Shown here piece by piece: positions 34,828 to 48,900 of a stretch of DNA of 64,000 bases. Position 1 is the first letter of the stretch, and each line of letters starts with the position of its first letter. The stretch lies in assembly GCA_027625915.1 (NCBI GenBank), contig JANTQA010000012.1, positions 9,756,501 through 9,820,500 on the forward strand. Direction: 5' to 3'. A model generated the notes under the pieces. That model was not told the origin of the DNA. It made no database searches and saw nothing but the letters and a program-made list of their open reading frames with translations. Position numbers and translations under genes: made by a program. This DNA comes from Anaeramoeba flamelloides. Taxonomy: Eukaryota > Metamonada > Anaeramoebidae.

Positions 34828-37800
34828 TTACCTCAAGAAAAAAATTTAAATATCATATAAAAAAGTTTTTTAAAAAAAAAAAAAAAATCAAAATATTAAA
34901 AAAATAAACAGTTACACATTCTCTAAATGAAGAAATATTTATTGCCACGCATTTTTTTTAATTAATATTTTTATATTTTGGATCTATTTTAAAAATTTTA
35001 ATCCTTTATATGTATGTATATATATATATATATATACCAATAGGTTAATTATATTTTTATTTGTCACTTTTTCACCTATAAATAAAATGATCATTCTCAA
35101 ATTTTCATACTTTTTGATAAAAAATATTTAATTATTAACTCTATGAATTTTAATTGTTTTGCCTTCTAATTATTTTTTGAGATAAAAAAAAATACATTAC
35201 CAATATTCTGAGAAAAAGGTGGGAGTAAAAATCCGAAAGTTTTTTTGAAAAATATCTACCATTAAATACCAATACTTTTTAGAAATATAATAAAAAGAAT
35301 TTCAGTTTCTGTAAGTAAAAGAGTATATTATTAATTGTCAAAATTGGTCATGTTAAATTTTTTGGTATTTTTGATGAATATCACAATTAATTTCACCTGT
35401 AATAAAGGTATAACGAGCTGGTAATGGTTTTCGTGGTTAAAATAAAATAATAATAATTTTTCGATTGGTACTGTTTAATTACTTAAACAGTTGAACTTAC
35501 AGAATGTTAAATCCTAAATAGTAAATATTTTTAAAAAATTTCTTCAAAACCTAATTATAAACACCAATTTTGGTAAAAAAATTTGTTTATCACTTAAAAC
35601 AAGTGATACAAATTTAATACTCTTCTTGATTATTTTTTTTTACAATCCTAGCTGAATTCCCCCATCATACCATCCAATATATCAGCAACAAACTTGAATA
35701 AAGTTTTTTAAATAAACTCTTTTTTAGATAAAGGTTACCAGTTTTATTGAAGAAATTGAACATATTATATGAGTTTAATTCATTATTATTTTCAAAATAA
35801 ATTTTTAATTACTTAGATCTGATCATTTTTTCGAATTTAGTCAAAATTTTTTATTTGTATTGTGATCAGATTAATTTTTTATTTTTTACTTTTTTTTTTT
35901 TTCATCTTTTCTTTTTTATTTTTTTAAAGAATTAAATTTTAAAAAAGTCAATTAAATGAAATCCTTTGAAACTCTAGATTAACTTTAAGAAAATTGAGGG
36001 ATTGTATATACCTTAATAAATACATACATTTAATATTCTTATTATGATCAATTTTAATTTTCCAAAGTAATTGAGTAATTTTGCATCAGACGTTCCAATA
36101 AAAGGTACCCAAGAATTGTTTTAAGATTTTTTTTTTATGAAATTTACGTTTTTTTCAGGTATTTCATTTATGAATCTCAATTCTAATACGAATTTTATTA
36201 TTTCTTGTATTTCTAAACAATTCTAGTTTAATTTATTCTTAAAAAAAAGTTAATTTTTGATTTTTTGATTGGTCTCCTTTGAGTGAAATTAGGTTTTTAG
36301 ACAACCAATAAATTTTAATTAAATTTTAAAATTCTTGAAAAAGAGAGAATTTGACCAAATTTGAACCACAATTTTATTTCAGATAAAAACCAAAAACTTA
36401 TATCAAATTTTTCTTTTTCGTAATTATTTTTATGAGGTTGCCAATATTCTGTAGTAACAGGATATGGGATGGGTGTAAGGAACTGGAGTTAAAATCAAAA
36501 AAATCGTTATTGGATAATAGTTTTACATTTATTTTTTTACTTGGAGAATTCATAGTACTCTAAAGATTAGGATGAGTAAACAATTTTTTTTATTAGAAAT
36601 ATCAAATTTTTTATAAAATATTTAAAAAAAATAATAAACAAACTTTTTATAAATGTTAACTCACTTTATAATGTGCTCGAAAGTTATTTTATGCGGTTTT
36701 ATTTATATATTAATTAAAAAACATTCAGTTTTTAGAGTAGAATCATTTTTTGTAATTTCTTCAAATTTTTTTGTTTTGCTTTTTCAATTTTTTGATTTTT
36801 TCTATTTTTATGAATTTTTTTTTTCTTATTCTTTTGATTTACTTTTTGTTTTTTTTTCTTTTTCTTTTTTTTTTTTTTTATGAATGTTCATGTCGATAAA
36901 AAAAAAGATCTTCGAAAATACTAATAATCATTAAGAAAATTGAGACAATGTAATATCTTTGAAAAAGTATATATTTATTAGAAAAATATTCTTATTAACT
37001 TTTTTTTAATTGGGTTCCCTGTAATAAAAATTATGTACCGTTCTTTTAAAATATGTGATTAATTTTTTTTTGAGTATTTAATTTTATATTTTAAATTTTT
37101 TATCATTACGGAATTTTATATCTGTATAACAATTTAAAAGAGTAGAATATTACTACTATTCCAAACTTTATGTTCTTCCAAACAAAATCAGCTCTTTTTC
37201 GTTTTGTTATTACATACTCGGTATTATTTTTGAAATTTAATTTGGTTATTAATTATTTTCAACAAGTGAATGTATTTTCTTTAATTCTATTGATTTAAAA
37301 AACTTTTTTTGGATAATATAAGAAAATTGAATATGAGAATTCTTATTAAAACGATTTCAAACCTGATATTCGGTATTTTCCGTTACTGTGGCGGGTTAAT
37401 CAAAATTATATTAAATATTTTTATTTGATTTGAATGTTAGTAAATAGTTTTGACTTATTAAAAAATTGCTACCTAATCAATAGTAATCAAAAAAAGTGTA
37501 TAAGTTAAAGTTTCATCAAGTTAATAAAAAAATTTTTTTGTAAACAAAGTAGACTTTTTTCTTTAATTATTTTCATTTATAAAAAAAAAACTTATAAAAG
37601 AATTTATTATTTAATATTAACAACTAAAGAATTTTTAATATTGATAGGTAAAAAATCCAAGAGAAATATAATTGACAAAACTTTGGTTTTTTACAATTTT
37701 CAAAGGAATAATCAAGATTTTAAAACAGAAATAATATTCAGTAAAAATATCTGGTTTTTTTCTTATATTTAGGAATCTTATCAAAATAACCAAACAAACT

Positions 37801-38537
37801 CGGCAAAAATAAATTTTTTTTTCTGAAGTGGAAAAATGTTTTTAAACATTTTGATTATTGAACAATATTTTATCTAGAGTCAAAATTTATTCAAAAAAAA
37901 CAGATTGAATTCCTAAATTTTTAAGGTAAATTGGAACATAATTTGTATTTTGTTTTGAATCATTACAATATAATATATGAAGTGAATAAAAAAATTCAAA
38001 ATGAATCATTAAATGAAAAGTGATAAATAGAATTTCCAACTTTAATTTTTTAACTTTAAAAAAAATTCAAAAAAAAAAAACGATTCTAATGATTTTATTT
38101 TATCAAAGAAAGAATAAAAATTACGAATTGTAACTTCATTTTACAATTTTTTAAAAAATCAAAAAACATTTCATAGTAAAATATGTTTGATGAGAGATCT
38201 ATGTTTGTTCTCCTTAAAAAGGGCTTTCCATTTATGAAATATCCCATGAATTTTCATTTGTTTCTGAAAGTTAAAAAAAAAATTGTTTTTTAATAAAGAT
38301 CTTTCTCTTCTAGAAAAATAAAAATATTATAAATTACTAAATCAAAAATTATAAATAAAATGATTTTTAAATATTTTATTTCTTAAAAATAAAAAAGAAC
38401 AAATGGGATATTTAATTTTTAAAAAAAAAAATAAATAAATAAATATTAAATAGATCTCATCTCTATGAACGAATAAATAATTTTATCTAAAAATAAAAAA
38501 TAAATAAAAAAAAAAAATCAATATGAAATATTTGCAA
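34828..38537. other. 3.7-kb gene-free region
   Basis: It lies between the converging RCC1-BTB (+) and ataxin-2 (-) genes. A (TA)n run is at about 35019-35035 and long poly-T tracts lie near 35890 and 36860. The one frame of 76 codons (36653-36883) is Phe-rich low complexity. I see no gene or recognised repeat family. Confidence 0.6.
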
Positions 38538-41039
38538 TTAATTCATTCCAATTCCACTATGATAATTATTGTTTGGTCCATTGCTGGTGTAATTTTGATA
38601 GCCCATACCTTGAGGGGGATACCCATCCATCATTTCGTTCATTATCATTGGATTTGGATCCATATATTCTTCGTATTGGTTATATTGTTGAAAATTGTAA
38701 TTTTGCTGCTGGTGCAACGTTGGCATTTGTTGGTATTGCATTGGGTATTGCATTGGGTTCACATGGTTGTAATACATCTGGCTATCCATGGGCATCATCT
38801 CCATCCCCATTTCCATTGGTATTTGTTGCTGGGCTTGCATTTGATAACCATACATTGGCTGTCTTTGTTGAATTCCCATTTCAGACTGCTGTGGTTGTTG
38901 TTGTTGCTGCTGCTGTTGGGATTGATGCATTTGCTGCTGCTGCTGCTGTTGTATATAATTCATTTGTATTCCCATGTCTTGGTTATTTAAATAAAAATGA
39001 TCTTGCTGAGGATTTTGATGATAATTCATATCATATTGTGATTGATATTGGTTTGTGTAATCCGGTTCTGGCCAATACATTGAAGTTTTTTTTGGATTTT
39101 TCAAAACTATTGTTTCCATTAATGTACAGAAATAGTCATTGATATTTGTTATTGTTAACAATTTTTTCCTTAAAGTTTCGATTTTTTTTTTATTTTTTTT
39201 CATATTACCAATTTTTTGAAGAGAGGAATCCAAATTTCGGTTGCCATGGTTTAAATTTTTTGATCTTGAATTATAATGATTTTTTTGGTTATAATTTTCA
39301 TTATTCGATTGGAATTTGTTTGAAAGATGATACTTTGTATTATCATGATTTTTGGTGATTGGTGAGATTGCATTTTTTTTCCTCCTATTATCCATTTTTT
39401 GATTTCTTCCATTTTGGTTATGATAATTTTTATTTCTTCCTCTGACATTATTATGAGTATTAATATGTTCATTATGATTATTATTATTATTATTATTACT
39501 GCTTCGACTGCTGTTGTTGTTGGTGTTGTTAGTGTTATTAGAATTTGAATTATGTTTTTGATTATTATTCGTATTTTTTTTTGAAAGGGAGTTTGTGATT
39601 GATTTTTTTCCCGAGTGTTTCAAATCCCGAACAAACATTTGTTGTTTTTTAACATAATTTTCTTTTTCAATTTGGGATTTGCTTTTGCCAAAAAATCTTT
39701 TATTTTTAATTGGGTTGGTTTGGTAGTTGTCCTCTCTGTTGCCCTTTTCTCTGTTTTGGGAATTTTTTGTTTTTTTGAAATGCAACCTTTCATTTTTCTC
39801 GATTGTTTCTTTTTTAAAAAGCACTTTGTTGTAGGGTTTTGAAAAGTTTGTTTTTTCAAAATTATTATTATGGCTTTTGTTGTTATTGTCGTAATTGTGA
39901 TTAAATTTGTCTCTATTTTTGTGGTTCCTATTATAACGCGAATTGGATTCGTATCTTTGATTTTCTGAAGAAGAAGATTTTTCAAAAGTTGTTTGGTTTC
40001 TGTTTCTTGAATATTTTGTGGAATTGGGTGATTCTCTATTTTTTTTTTTAATTTTGTTAATTTTGTCATTTGGTTGGTTCGAATTGGTTCGATCATTGTC
40101 GTGGTTTGAATTTGGACTTTTTGAAAATTTTGATTTTGTTCGAACTTTGGGCTTTTTTTGATGTGTCTTGGTGTTTTTTTTTTTAGAGTTGGTGGATTCG
40201 TTAGTTTTTTTTTTATTTTTGCGATTATGATCCCTCTCTTCTTTTCTGGTTGTTCTATTTTTTGTTTCCCTTTCTTTTTCATTTCCCTCCACTTGATTGG
40301 GCCTCACTACTGAACTAAATAACTCTTCTTCAGTTAATGTTTTTTTCTTCAAATTATTTGTATTTTTTTTATTTTCTGTTTGGATTTCTTGAGCGAGCTT
40401 ATTTGCTTTTTGTCTTTTTTTGGAATTTACACTTAGTTTGCTTGTGTATTCTTCTTCGTTGTATTCGCTATTAACGCCAAATAGTTGCTTATTGGTCTCA
40501 AATTGGTTCCAATGCTTGTTGTATGTTTTTGTTTGTTTCTGGTTTCTCTTGTTGTGCTCTTTGCCTTGCCCCTCTTCTTCGCTTGAATACCCTAAATCCC
40601 ACTCAAGTGTTGATGGGTTTGATAATTTAGATTCTTCCAAGGATTGTTCTGGTTTCCACATTTCCAATTCTCTTTCTTGCCCCAATTGACCAGAAGAAAT
40701 CCCTGAATCAATTGCAAATTTTGAATTTTTGTTTCTATTTGTTTTTGTTTTCTTGAGATCAAAATTTACAGACATCGCCTTTAAGGAAAGCAAATTCTTT
40801 AATGAGATTTTAAATAGGCCCTTGTTTGGTAGTGGGCAAATGTCGTTTTGTAATAATTCTGGGTGCGCAATCAACCTTGATCTTGCCAATTGGAAATTTT
40901 TACTTTTTAGATTCAGAGAAGAGAGGATCCCTTCATATTCTGATCCGTCGTTTGTTTTTACATTCACAAAGTATCCAACCAAATTTGAAAACAAAAAGTT
41001 TAATCTTTGTGAACTTTCTTTACGAGAAGAATTAGTCAT
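38538..41039 (-). CDS. ATXN2: Ataxin-2 / PBP1 homologue (833 aa, intronless)
   Basis: Ataxin-2 proteins bind RNA and poly(A)-binding protein and act in translation control and stress granules. The N-terminus is the ataxin-2 Lsm fold (residues 14-95: LVGYFVNVKTNDGSEYEGIL, SKNFQLARSRL, LFKISLKNLLSLKAMSV). Next comes the linker typical of the family (FAIDSGISSGQ..ERELEMWKPE, 108-131) and the LsmAD domain (176-222: HWNQFETNKQLFGVNSEY, YTSKLSVNSKKRQKANKLA). Residues 225-640 are an Asn/Lys/Arg-rich disordered region. At 647-659, NPKKTSMYWPEP resembles the PABP-binding PAM2 motif, though it is one residue longer than the consensus. The C-terminus is Gln/Met/Tyr-rich with short polyQ runs (696-715) encoded by CAG/CAA mixtures. 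Both other-strand frames over this gene are shadows. Lsm, linker and LsmAD together make the assignment firm. Confidence 0.9.
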   Translation of the reverse strand: MTNSSRKESSQRLNFLFSNLVGYFVNVKTNDGSEYEGILSSLNLKSKNFQLARSRLIAHPELLQNDICPLPNKGLFKISLKNLLSLKAMSVNFDLKKTKTNRNKNSKFAIDSGISSGQLGQERELEMWKPEQSLEESKLSNPSTLEWDLGYSSEEEGQGKEHNKRNQKQTKTYNKHWNQFETNKQLFGVNSEYNEEEYTSKLSVNSKKRQKANKLAQEIQTENKKNTNNLKKKTLTEEELFSSVVRPNQVEGNEKERETKNRTTRKEERDHNRKNKKKTNESTNSKKKNTKTHQKKPKVRTKSKFSKSPNSNHDNDRTNSNQPNDKINKIKKKNRESPNSTKYSRNRNQTTFEKSSSSENQRYESNSRYNRNHKNRDKFNHNYDNNNKSHNNNFEKTNFSKPYNKVLFKKETIEKNERLHFKKTKNSQNREKGNREDNYQTNPIKNKRFFGKSKSQIEKENYVKKQQMFVRDLKHSGKKSITNSLSKKNTNNNQKHNSNSNNTNNTNNNSSRSSNNNNNNNHNEHINTHNNVRGRNKNYHNQNGRNQKMDNRRKKNAISPITKNHDNTKYHLSNKFQSNNENYNQKNHYNSRSKNLNHGNRNLDSSLQKIGNMKKNKKKIETLRKKLLTITNINDYFCTLMETIVLKNPKKTSMYWPEPDYTNQYQSQYDMNYHQNPQQDHFYLNNQDMGIQMNYIQQQQQQQMHQSQQQQQQQQPQQSEMGIQQRQPMYGYQMQAQQQIPMEMGMEMMPMDSQMYYNHVNPMQYPMQYQQMPTLHQQQNYNFQQYNQYEEYMDPNPMIMNEMMDGYPPQGMGYQNYTSNGPNNNYHSGIGMN

Positions 41040-42977
41040 TAAAAATCTAAAATTTTTTAAAAAAATAAAAAAAAAGAATTTGGAAAAAGCAAAAACTATA
41101 AAATATATTTTGTAATTTTCTTTGAATAAAATTAGTTACGTTATTTGTTTGCGAACTTGGAAGTATTATGATTTATTTAAATATGACTTTAGTTTGAAAA
41201 ACAAAAAAAAAAATTATTATTTTTTTTATTATTTATATTTTTTGGAATAAAAAGAAGGAGAGGTTCAATTAATTAGAAAGTTTTGTTCTCGAGGCTTTGG
41301 GTTTTGACTAGATATGCTGAATAAAGGAATTATTGTATTTTGTATTTTTTTTATAAACTTTAGAGATCAAACATATTTGAAAAATTCAAAATAATACCAA
41401 TTGATGATAAATTTGATTTTTCAAAGAGAAACAATTTCCTCTGTGTGTTTGATAATTATTAATAGACCTAACCATAAACATCCCAGATTTTGTTTTTTAT
41501 ATTTTTTATGAAAGGAACAGTTAATTCATTTTTGGAGAAATGGGAGAACAAATCAGACCTTTATGTTTTGAAATTCATCTCTTTTCACCTATACAATCAA
41601 AAACACTCGTTACTCATTTTATTTTGAACTCTTAATTTACTTTTAAAAAGATCTTATCAAATCATAAATATCTTTTTACTTAATTTTTTTAGTATTTTTT
41701 TACTCAGATAAATACTGATTTGATTTGTTTAAAAGAAAGGAAACTTTCACAAAATTAGGTATCCTTCAAAAATCCAATAAAAAGAAATGTTTTCAAAAAG
41801 GAGATATTTTGGATGATTGTATTATCAGAATTCTTCAGAAACATCCCACTTTTATCATTTCATTTTGGTTAAGATTCTTAACATCCATTGTTCAAAGATT
41901 AAAAAAATTATTTTTTGAAAATAATAAAGTATTTTTTTGATTTATATTTTTTGTTCTACTTGTTAATGTCACTTACCAATGCTTATAAATACATCTAAGA
42001 ACATATTTTTTCAATTATTTTTACATTTACTGATATTTGAATAATAAATGGTATCAATTTTTCACTTCATTATCTTTTCCTTTTTTATTTCTATCCTTCA
42101 TAGTTTTCCAAAGAAAAAGGTTCAAATTTGTAATTTCTCTAATATTTTCTCTCTTTATTGTTTTCTGCAATATTTTGTTCATTGTTTGTATGAAAGCAAA
42201 ATCCTAAATGAGATTGTGAAGAATTGTAAAATAATAACAATACGAAGTTATTTCCTCTTTCAAATTCAAATATCTAAAAGGTTCTTAATTAGTACAAAAG
42301 TATAATAACCAAGTAAAATTGAAAAATTTAACAAAAACCAATACCTCTGCTTAATAACCACTTTGTGGAAATTTGGTATTTACATCAGAATAAAATTTCA
42401 CCATTTTTGGTAAAAAATATATAGTTAGTTCCACTTTTAAGATACAAAGTTTTAACCAAATTTAAAGCCTAAAAAAAAATCTTATTTTAAGGTTCAAAAA
42501 TACAAATTCAAGCAAAATAAATTGATTAAAAAAAAATTCTTTATTTTGAGATTTTTTTGTGCATTAAATTTTGTTAAAAGTTTGTATCCTAAAAAGTGGA
42601 ATTGATTGTATAAATAATAAGTACTTATACAATAGGTATTAATATTAAATTTGATTTTATATTACCAATTTATGAAAAAAAATACCATATAAATTATAAA
42701 AACGGAATTGTTTTTTTTTATTATCCAAAGTATGGTAATTATTGATGTTCTTTACAATTTTATGAGAGGACTCCAAAAATTTGAATTTAAATTAAATTTA
42801 AAGATTTTCATTAACATTTAAGAAATTAGGATTTGTTTTTGAATAATTAAAATAAAAAAAAAAGATAATATTATATCTAATTTATTTTCTCAAACCAGTT
42901 TAAAATTATGAAAGAATAATATGTATTATATTATTTCTTTAATAAACAAACAAAAAATAAAAATAAGAGATAAGGAT
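41040..42977. other. 1.9-kb intergenic region with two uncertain small frames and an old MITE
   Basis: It holds R1 copy L (42420-42610). Plus-strand frames at 41725-41940 and 42048-42305 have moderately mixed composition (for example KCFQKGDILDDCIIRILQKHP) but no domain or splice path. I do not call them genes. Confidence 0.5.
42420..42610. mobile_element. Palindromic TA-MITE, family R1, copy L (ancient)
   Basis: The R1 outline is intact (TAGTTAGTTCCACTTTTAAG at the left and its approximate inverse at the right), but substitutions are many (AAGATACAAAG for AAGGCACAAAC). It is the most diverged complete copy, so it shows long activity of the family. Confidence 0.75.
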
Positions 42978-45900
42978 TTAAAGTTCTTGATAATCATTAT
43001 TTTTTTTAAACAATTTTCCTTTTTTTGGCCACATAAAGAAAGCAACTGCAATTAACGCAATGGACAAGGGGATACCAACACCCACTCCTAATTTGACATT
43101 ATTATTGGTATTGTTTGGGATCTTATCACTTCCACTTGAAGGTGTTGGGGTATATGAAGATGACGATGTAGGCGTGGGTGTAGGCGTGGGTGTGTATTCA
43201 CACTTGACGTTTTTATTCAAGTAATAAGTATCTTCATAAATATAAGAACTTTTACAACATTCCAATTCAGATTGCTCATGGAAGCAGTTATCATATATGC
43301 AAGTACCTGGCACGAATGAGGATCCTTGACCACAATTATTATTGATGATACAGGTAGTTAAAGATTGTGCTTGTGCTTGGCAGTTGGTGTTTGCGTTTGA
43401 TACACACACCCCACTAAGTTCAGTGCTATCACAATAACAATAGCTTCCAACTGGACAAAACTTCTCGACCTGGTTACAAGTGTACAAATTGGAAACACAT
43501 CGATAATTTTGGCAAGCTAAGGGCATTTGGCAAGATTTGGAAGTGCCACAGGAATCACCCTCCTTACCAGAATACATTTTTTTACAATAACCAATGGATT
43601 TAGTTTCATCAGTATTTTCACAGATATAACCAGGGGTACAAACGGTATTGATTTCAACAAAATATGGGCTTAGGTGAGAATAGCATTCCTCGTTTGGTTG
43701 TATTTGCTTAATACATTTGTTTGTTTTTGAATCACAAAATAGTCCCTCATCGCATTCTGCACCCTTATAAGAAGAGTCGCATTGAGCGCCTTCTGATAAC
43801 CCTCTACACTCCTTATCAACACAATTTTTATTATAGCATTCTTTGTTTTGAGTGCATTTTTCTCCGTTCATTTTGACTCCTGTGCAAATACCGTCGCTGC
43901 ACACATTACCGTAACAGTCCAAACCATAGCTACATTTGTCTCCTGTGTTGTCTTTTTTACATTTGTAATCATTAAAATCGCACCAAAGAGTCTCCAAGCA
44001 ATGCTCATCTAGGAAGGGATTACAGTCTTCATCAATTCCAGCATATTTATGATGTGCCGAGCATGTGTTGCAATCTACTCCTGTGTGAGGATAATAGAAA
44101 TCTTCAAAATCATTTTCTTGGAGGCAACATTCAAAGCCTTGTAACTTATCATAACATTCATTATAGCCACAGGTACCTTTAGTCATTCTCTTTTCATATG
44201 TGCATTCGTAGTATTCCAAACAATCAACGTACATTTCAGCTTCATATTGGCATTCCATATTGGCATATTGGACACAGGTTCCTTCTAAAGTAGTGGTAGA
44301 TGAGCATTTACAGTAGTACCCCCACGGGCAATTATTTGTTGTTAAATCACATTTGGAAACTTCCTTTGAACATTTATTATCTTGACAGGATAGCCCAAAT
44401 TGGCAAGTATCGGATTTGCCACAAGCTTCACCTTCAATTCCAGAAAATAATCGTTTGCAATATCCAATTGATTGACTACTATCGGTATTTTCACAATAAT
44501 AACCCCCTGTGCAAGCTAGAGAAAAGTCGGTGAAATATGGCAAAATGTGCGTATAGCATTCACTGCCAGGCTGTAATTGCTTAATACATTTCTTTGTTAT
44601 TGAATCACAGAATAACCCCTTATCACATTCAGATCCATAGGAATCCGAGGGATCACAAGCAGAATCTAGTGCCTTCCCAGTGCAGACACCCATTTTACAA
44701 TTATCATTCCAACATTCTTCATTAATCGAGCAAGTCATCCCATTATATTTTTTGGTAATACATTGGCCGTTATAACACATCCCAGTATAACATTCAGTTC
44801 CGCTAACACATTTTTCGCCAGTGTTGTCTTTTTCGCATTTTCCAGTATTTTCATTACACCATAAATTATCATAACAAAAGCTATTATAATTTATTGAAAT
44901 TTTGTTTTGTGTTTATTTTTTTATTAAAAAAAAAAAAGAAATTAATAAATTTTATAGATAAATAATATAATAAAAAGCAAATTTTAAAAAAAAAAAAAAT
45001 TTAATTTATTCAATTAAAGTTCATCATCATTTTTGTATTCTGTTTTCCTGAAATTCTTTTTTCAAAAACTTTTTTTTAAAGTGAAGACAATATCATAACC
45101 AAAATAAAAAAATAAAAAAAAAAAATGAATATTTACTTTTCATTTGATAAGTCACATTTTTCACCGAGTTTACTATAGGTTTGAACAAATGGGCAACGGT
45201 TGCAATTTATTCCAGAATGTAAAAAGTAACTATCATCATAGTCATGTTGCGAACAACATTCAAATTGAATTAATTCTTCCAAGCAATAATTATAATTACA
45301 TTGCCCCTTCCCGATTTGTTCTGGATAATTACATTGATTTAAAATTAAGCAACTGACATAATTTTCAGCTTTTTCTTTACAATTGTCATTCGAAATTTGA
45401 GTACATGTACCTTCTGTTTGATTAGTGTTACAATTGCAATAATGTGTCTGAGGGCAAAGATGCGTTTTGTCATTACAGGCATCTATCTTTGGATTACATT
45501 TATTCATTACACAGGCATAGCCCAATTGACAGGTAATTGAGTTACCGCATGAAGCGCCTTCCACACCGGAATATAATTTTCTACAGGTGCCTGTATCAAA
45601 ATCAAGATCATCTGGATCACAAGCATAACCAGGCTCACAAACATTTTCATAATCTTGATAATATGGCGCCAAATGTGACATACAATCAAAATTACCGCGG
45701 ATTTGAGGAATACATTCCTTTGTCTTGGAATCACAAAACAACCCAACATCACATTGATTCCCACCCAATTTGGATGGATCGCAAGGCGTACCTACTGAAA
45801 AACCGGAACAAACATTATTCTGGCAATTCGTGTTCCAACACTCTTGATCTATTTGACACTCATCACCAACAGATTTTATGACTGCACAAACCTTATTTGC

Positions 45901-48900
45901 ACAGATCCCACCAGAACAGTCACTTCCCGTTGTACAACTTGCACCAGTATTGTCTTTTTTACATTTCTTCAAATTTGAATTACAATATAAATTTTTCAGA
46001 CATAACATTTCGTGAGCAAGGTCACACTCATCACCAACTCCACCATAATTATTTTTGACACAATTGTGGCATTCCATTCCTTTGTTTGGGAAATATTGAT
46101 TTTGATAGCCCTTGTCTGATTTACAGCATTCCAATCTTTGGCTTGCTTCAAAGCAGTGCTCATAAATGCATGTTCCCTCGGTTATTGAAATATCTAAGGA
46201 ACATCCCTTGACGTCAATACAATCAACCAATTCTTCATAATAAATTTGGCAATCTGTGTTTGCAATTTGAATACACGTCCCGTCTTCTTGATTTGAGTTA
46301 CATTTACAATAATAGCCCTCGGGGCAGTTCAAACCTTTGAAATTACATTTCGCGAATGACTTGGTACATTTATTGTTTTGACACGCGAGGCCACTTTCAC
46401 AGATGATCGAACTATCACAGGCGTCCCCCTCCATTCCCGAGAATAGTTGCTTACAGGTGCCCGTTGTGAAATCAGTGCTATCTGCATCGCAGATATAACC
46501 CGCGGTACAAGCTGAGCCCCAGTCTGCAAAATATGGAATTAAATGCTTGATACAATTTTCACCGGGCTTTATTTGCGAAATGCAGGTACGGGTCACTGAA
46601 TCACAAAATAATCCAATATCGCATTGGTGGCCACCTAATTTGGATGGATCGCAATTTGCATTTGGTGATAGTCCATGGCATGTTGTGTTGCCCAAACATG
46701 TCCCAGATAGGCATTCAACATCGCTTGTACAGTCGTCTCCATTAGCCTTCATAACGGAACATTTGCCATTTGAGCATACACCACCATAGCATTCAGTTCC
46801 GCTGGTACATGTGTCGCCAGTGTTATCCGTTTCGCATAGATTCGATTTTGGGTTACACCATAGGTTCTTATAGCAAAAGGTGTTTTCGGTGTTGCATTGA
46901 GTCCCCAATCCAACATATTTATTGTTTATGCTACATTTTTTGCAATTAAAGCCCGTGTTTAAATAATAGCTATTCTCAAAGCCGCTTTGCTTACAGCATT
47001 CCAAATACTCAATTTCTTCAAAGCAATTTTCATAAGCACAGGTGCCCTTAGCAAAATATTTTTCACTTCCACAGTTATATTGTTCCAAACATTGAACCAC
47101 AATACTACCGTATGCTTGGCAATCGGTGTTTGCAAACTGATCACATTTGCCATCTAAATGATCGTCAGAGCAAATGCAATTGTATCCGACTGGACACGCT
47201 TGGGTATTTTCGTCACACGTTGCAAAGGACTTTGTACATTTATTGTCTTGGCACGCGAGACCCATTTCACAGACATTGGAAGAACTACAATCGCTTCCTT
47301 CAGCACCGGACCACATTAATCGGCATTGCCCACTCTCCTTTTGAACATTGTAATCACAAATTAAGCCAGATGCGCACACAACGGTTAATTCCATGTAGTT
47401 GGGCTCAATGGGGCTCCAACAATCCTCATTAATTTTCTTTTGAGCGAGGCACAGTTTTGATTGGTAGTCGCAATATAACCCCTTGCCACAGTTATGGCCA
47501 TAATTTAATGTCGGATCGCATGCCTTATTAAATCCAATACCATCACACTCACCCCTTTCAGTGTTACAATTATCTGACCAACACTCTTCATCTATTTGGC
47601 ATTTGTCCCCAACTTCCTTTCTCAGCGAACACGTCCCATTGACACACAATCCTCCATAGCATCCCAAGGAATCGCTACACGTATAGCCTGTGTTATCTGC
47701 TTGGCAAGTTTGTAAATTGGTATTACACCAGAGGTTTTCGTAACATTCAATATCATTTGAGCTGTCACATGATTCCCCAAGTTTATGAAAGGTTCGCACA
47801 TCTGGGCATGTTTTACAGCTAATGCCCTTATTCGTGAAATATGTATCTTCATACCCATCCTGCAAGCAGCATTGCCATTTTCGAATATAGTCAAAGCACG
47901 AGATATATAGGCACGTGCCCTTTTCATATTTTTCAGTAATTGGACAATTGTATGTTTCAGCGCAGCTAATTAGATCATCAGCTTGCTTTTGGCAATTTTG
48001 GTTGGTTAATTCTTGGCAAGTTCCTGATGTGCTCTTGGAATTACATTTACAATAATGCCCATATGGACAGAACTTTGTTTGGTAATCGCATTTGTTATCA
48101 GTTGGATTGGTACATACCCCATCCTGGCATGCTAAATCAAGCTGACACGTAAACGAAGAATCACATTCAGATCCTTCTGCGCCCCCATATATTAATTTAC
48201 AGGTCCCATTATCTGAAAATTGTTTCCCCTCGCAAATATATCCTGGTGTGCATGCAGATGTCCAATCCATAAAAAATGGTAGCAAATGCTTTTTACATTC
48301 TTCACCAGGCTGCAATGATTTGATACATGTTGAAGTAACAGAATCACAAAATAAATTGTAACTACAATCCTCTCCTCCCACTTTATAAGGATCGCATGCT
48401 GTACCTAGAGGCTTTCCATTACAGAAATTTGATTCGCAATTGCCACTAATACATTCAGAATCGCTGGTACATGTATCAGCATTATATTTTTGAGTCGAGC
48501 ATTTGCCGGAAATGCAAATACCTCCATAACATTCAGTACCACTGTTACAATCATCACCTGTATTATCTGCTTCACACTTTCCAGTGTTTTCATTACACCA
48601 TAAATTATCATAACAAAATCTATTTTTTTTTTTATTTTTTTTGTTAAAGATAAATATTTGATTATTAATTTTGATTGATTTTAAAATTATTTATTCAGTC
48701 TGAAAAATAGTAAAAAAGAATTATACTGAAATGCTATATATATATATATATATAGATAGATAGATAGGTATTTTGAAAGTTGTTTTGAATGTTTTTTAAT
48801 TTTTTCAAAAAATAAGTTTGTTATTGATATAATTGTTTATATGATCTTGTGTGTTTATAGTTGCCAAATTAGTAAAAAAAAAAAAAAAAAGAAAAATTTC

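Noticed and set aside
38523-41115. Several plus-strand frames up to 189 codons
   Set aside because: They are antisense shadows of the Gln/Asn/Lys-rich ataxin-2 gene; the minus frame has Lsm and LsmAD motifs.
41725-42305. Two plus-strand frames of 71 and 85 codons
   Set aside because: The first relies on a non-ATG start; neither has a domain, splice partner or repeat match. Left as uncertain intergenic sequence.
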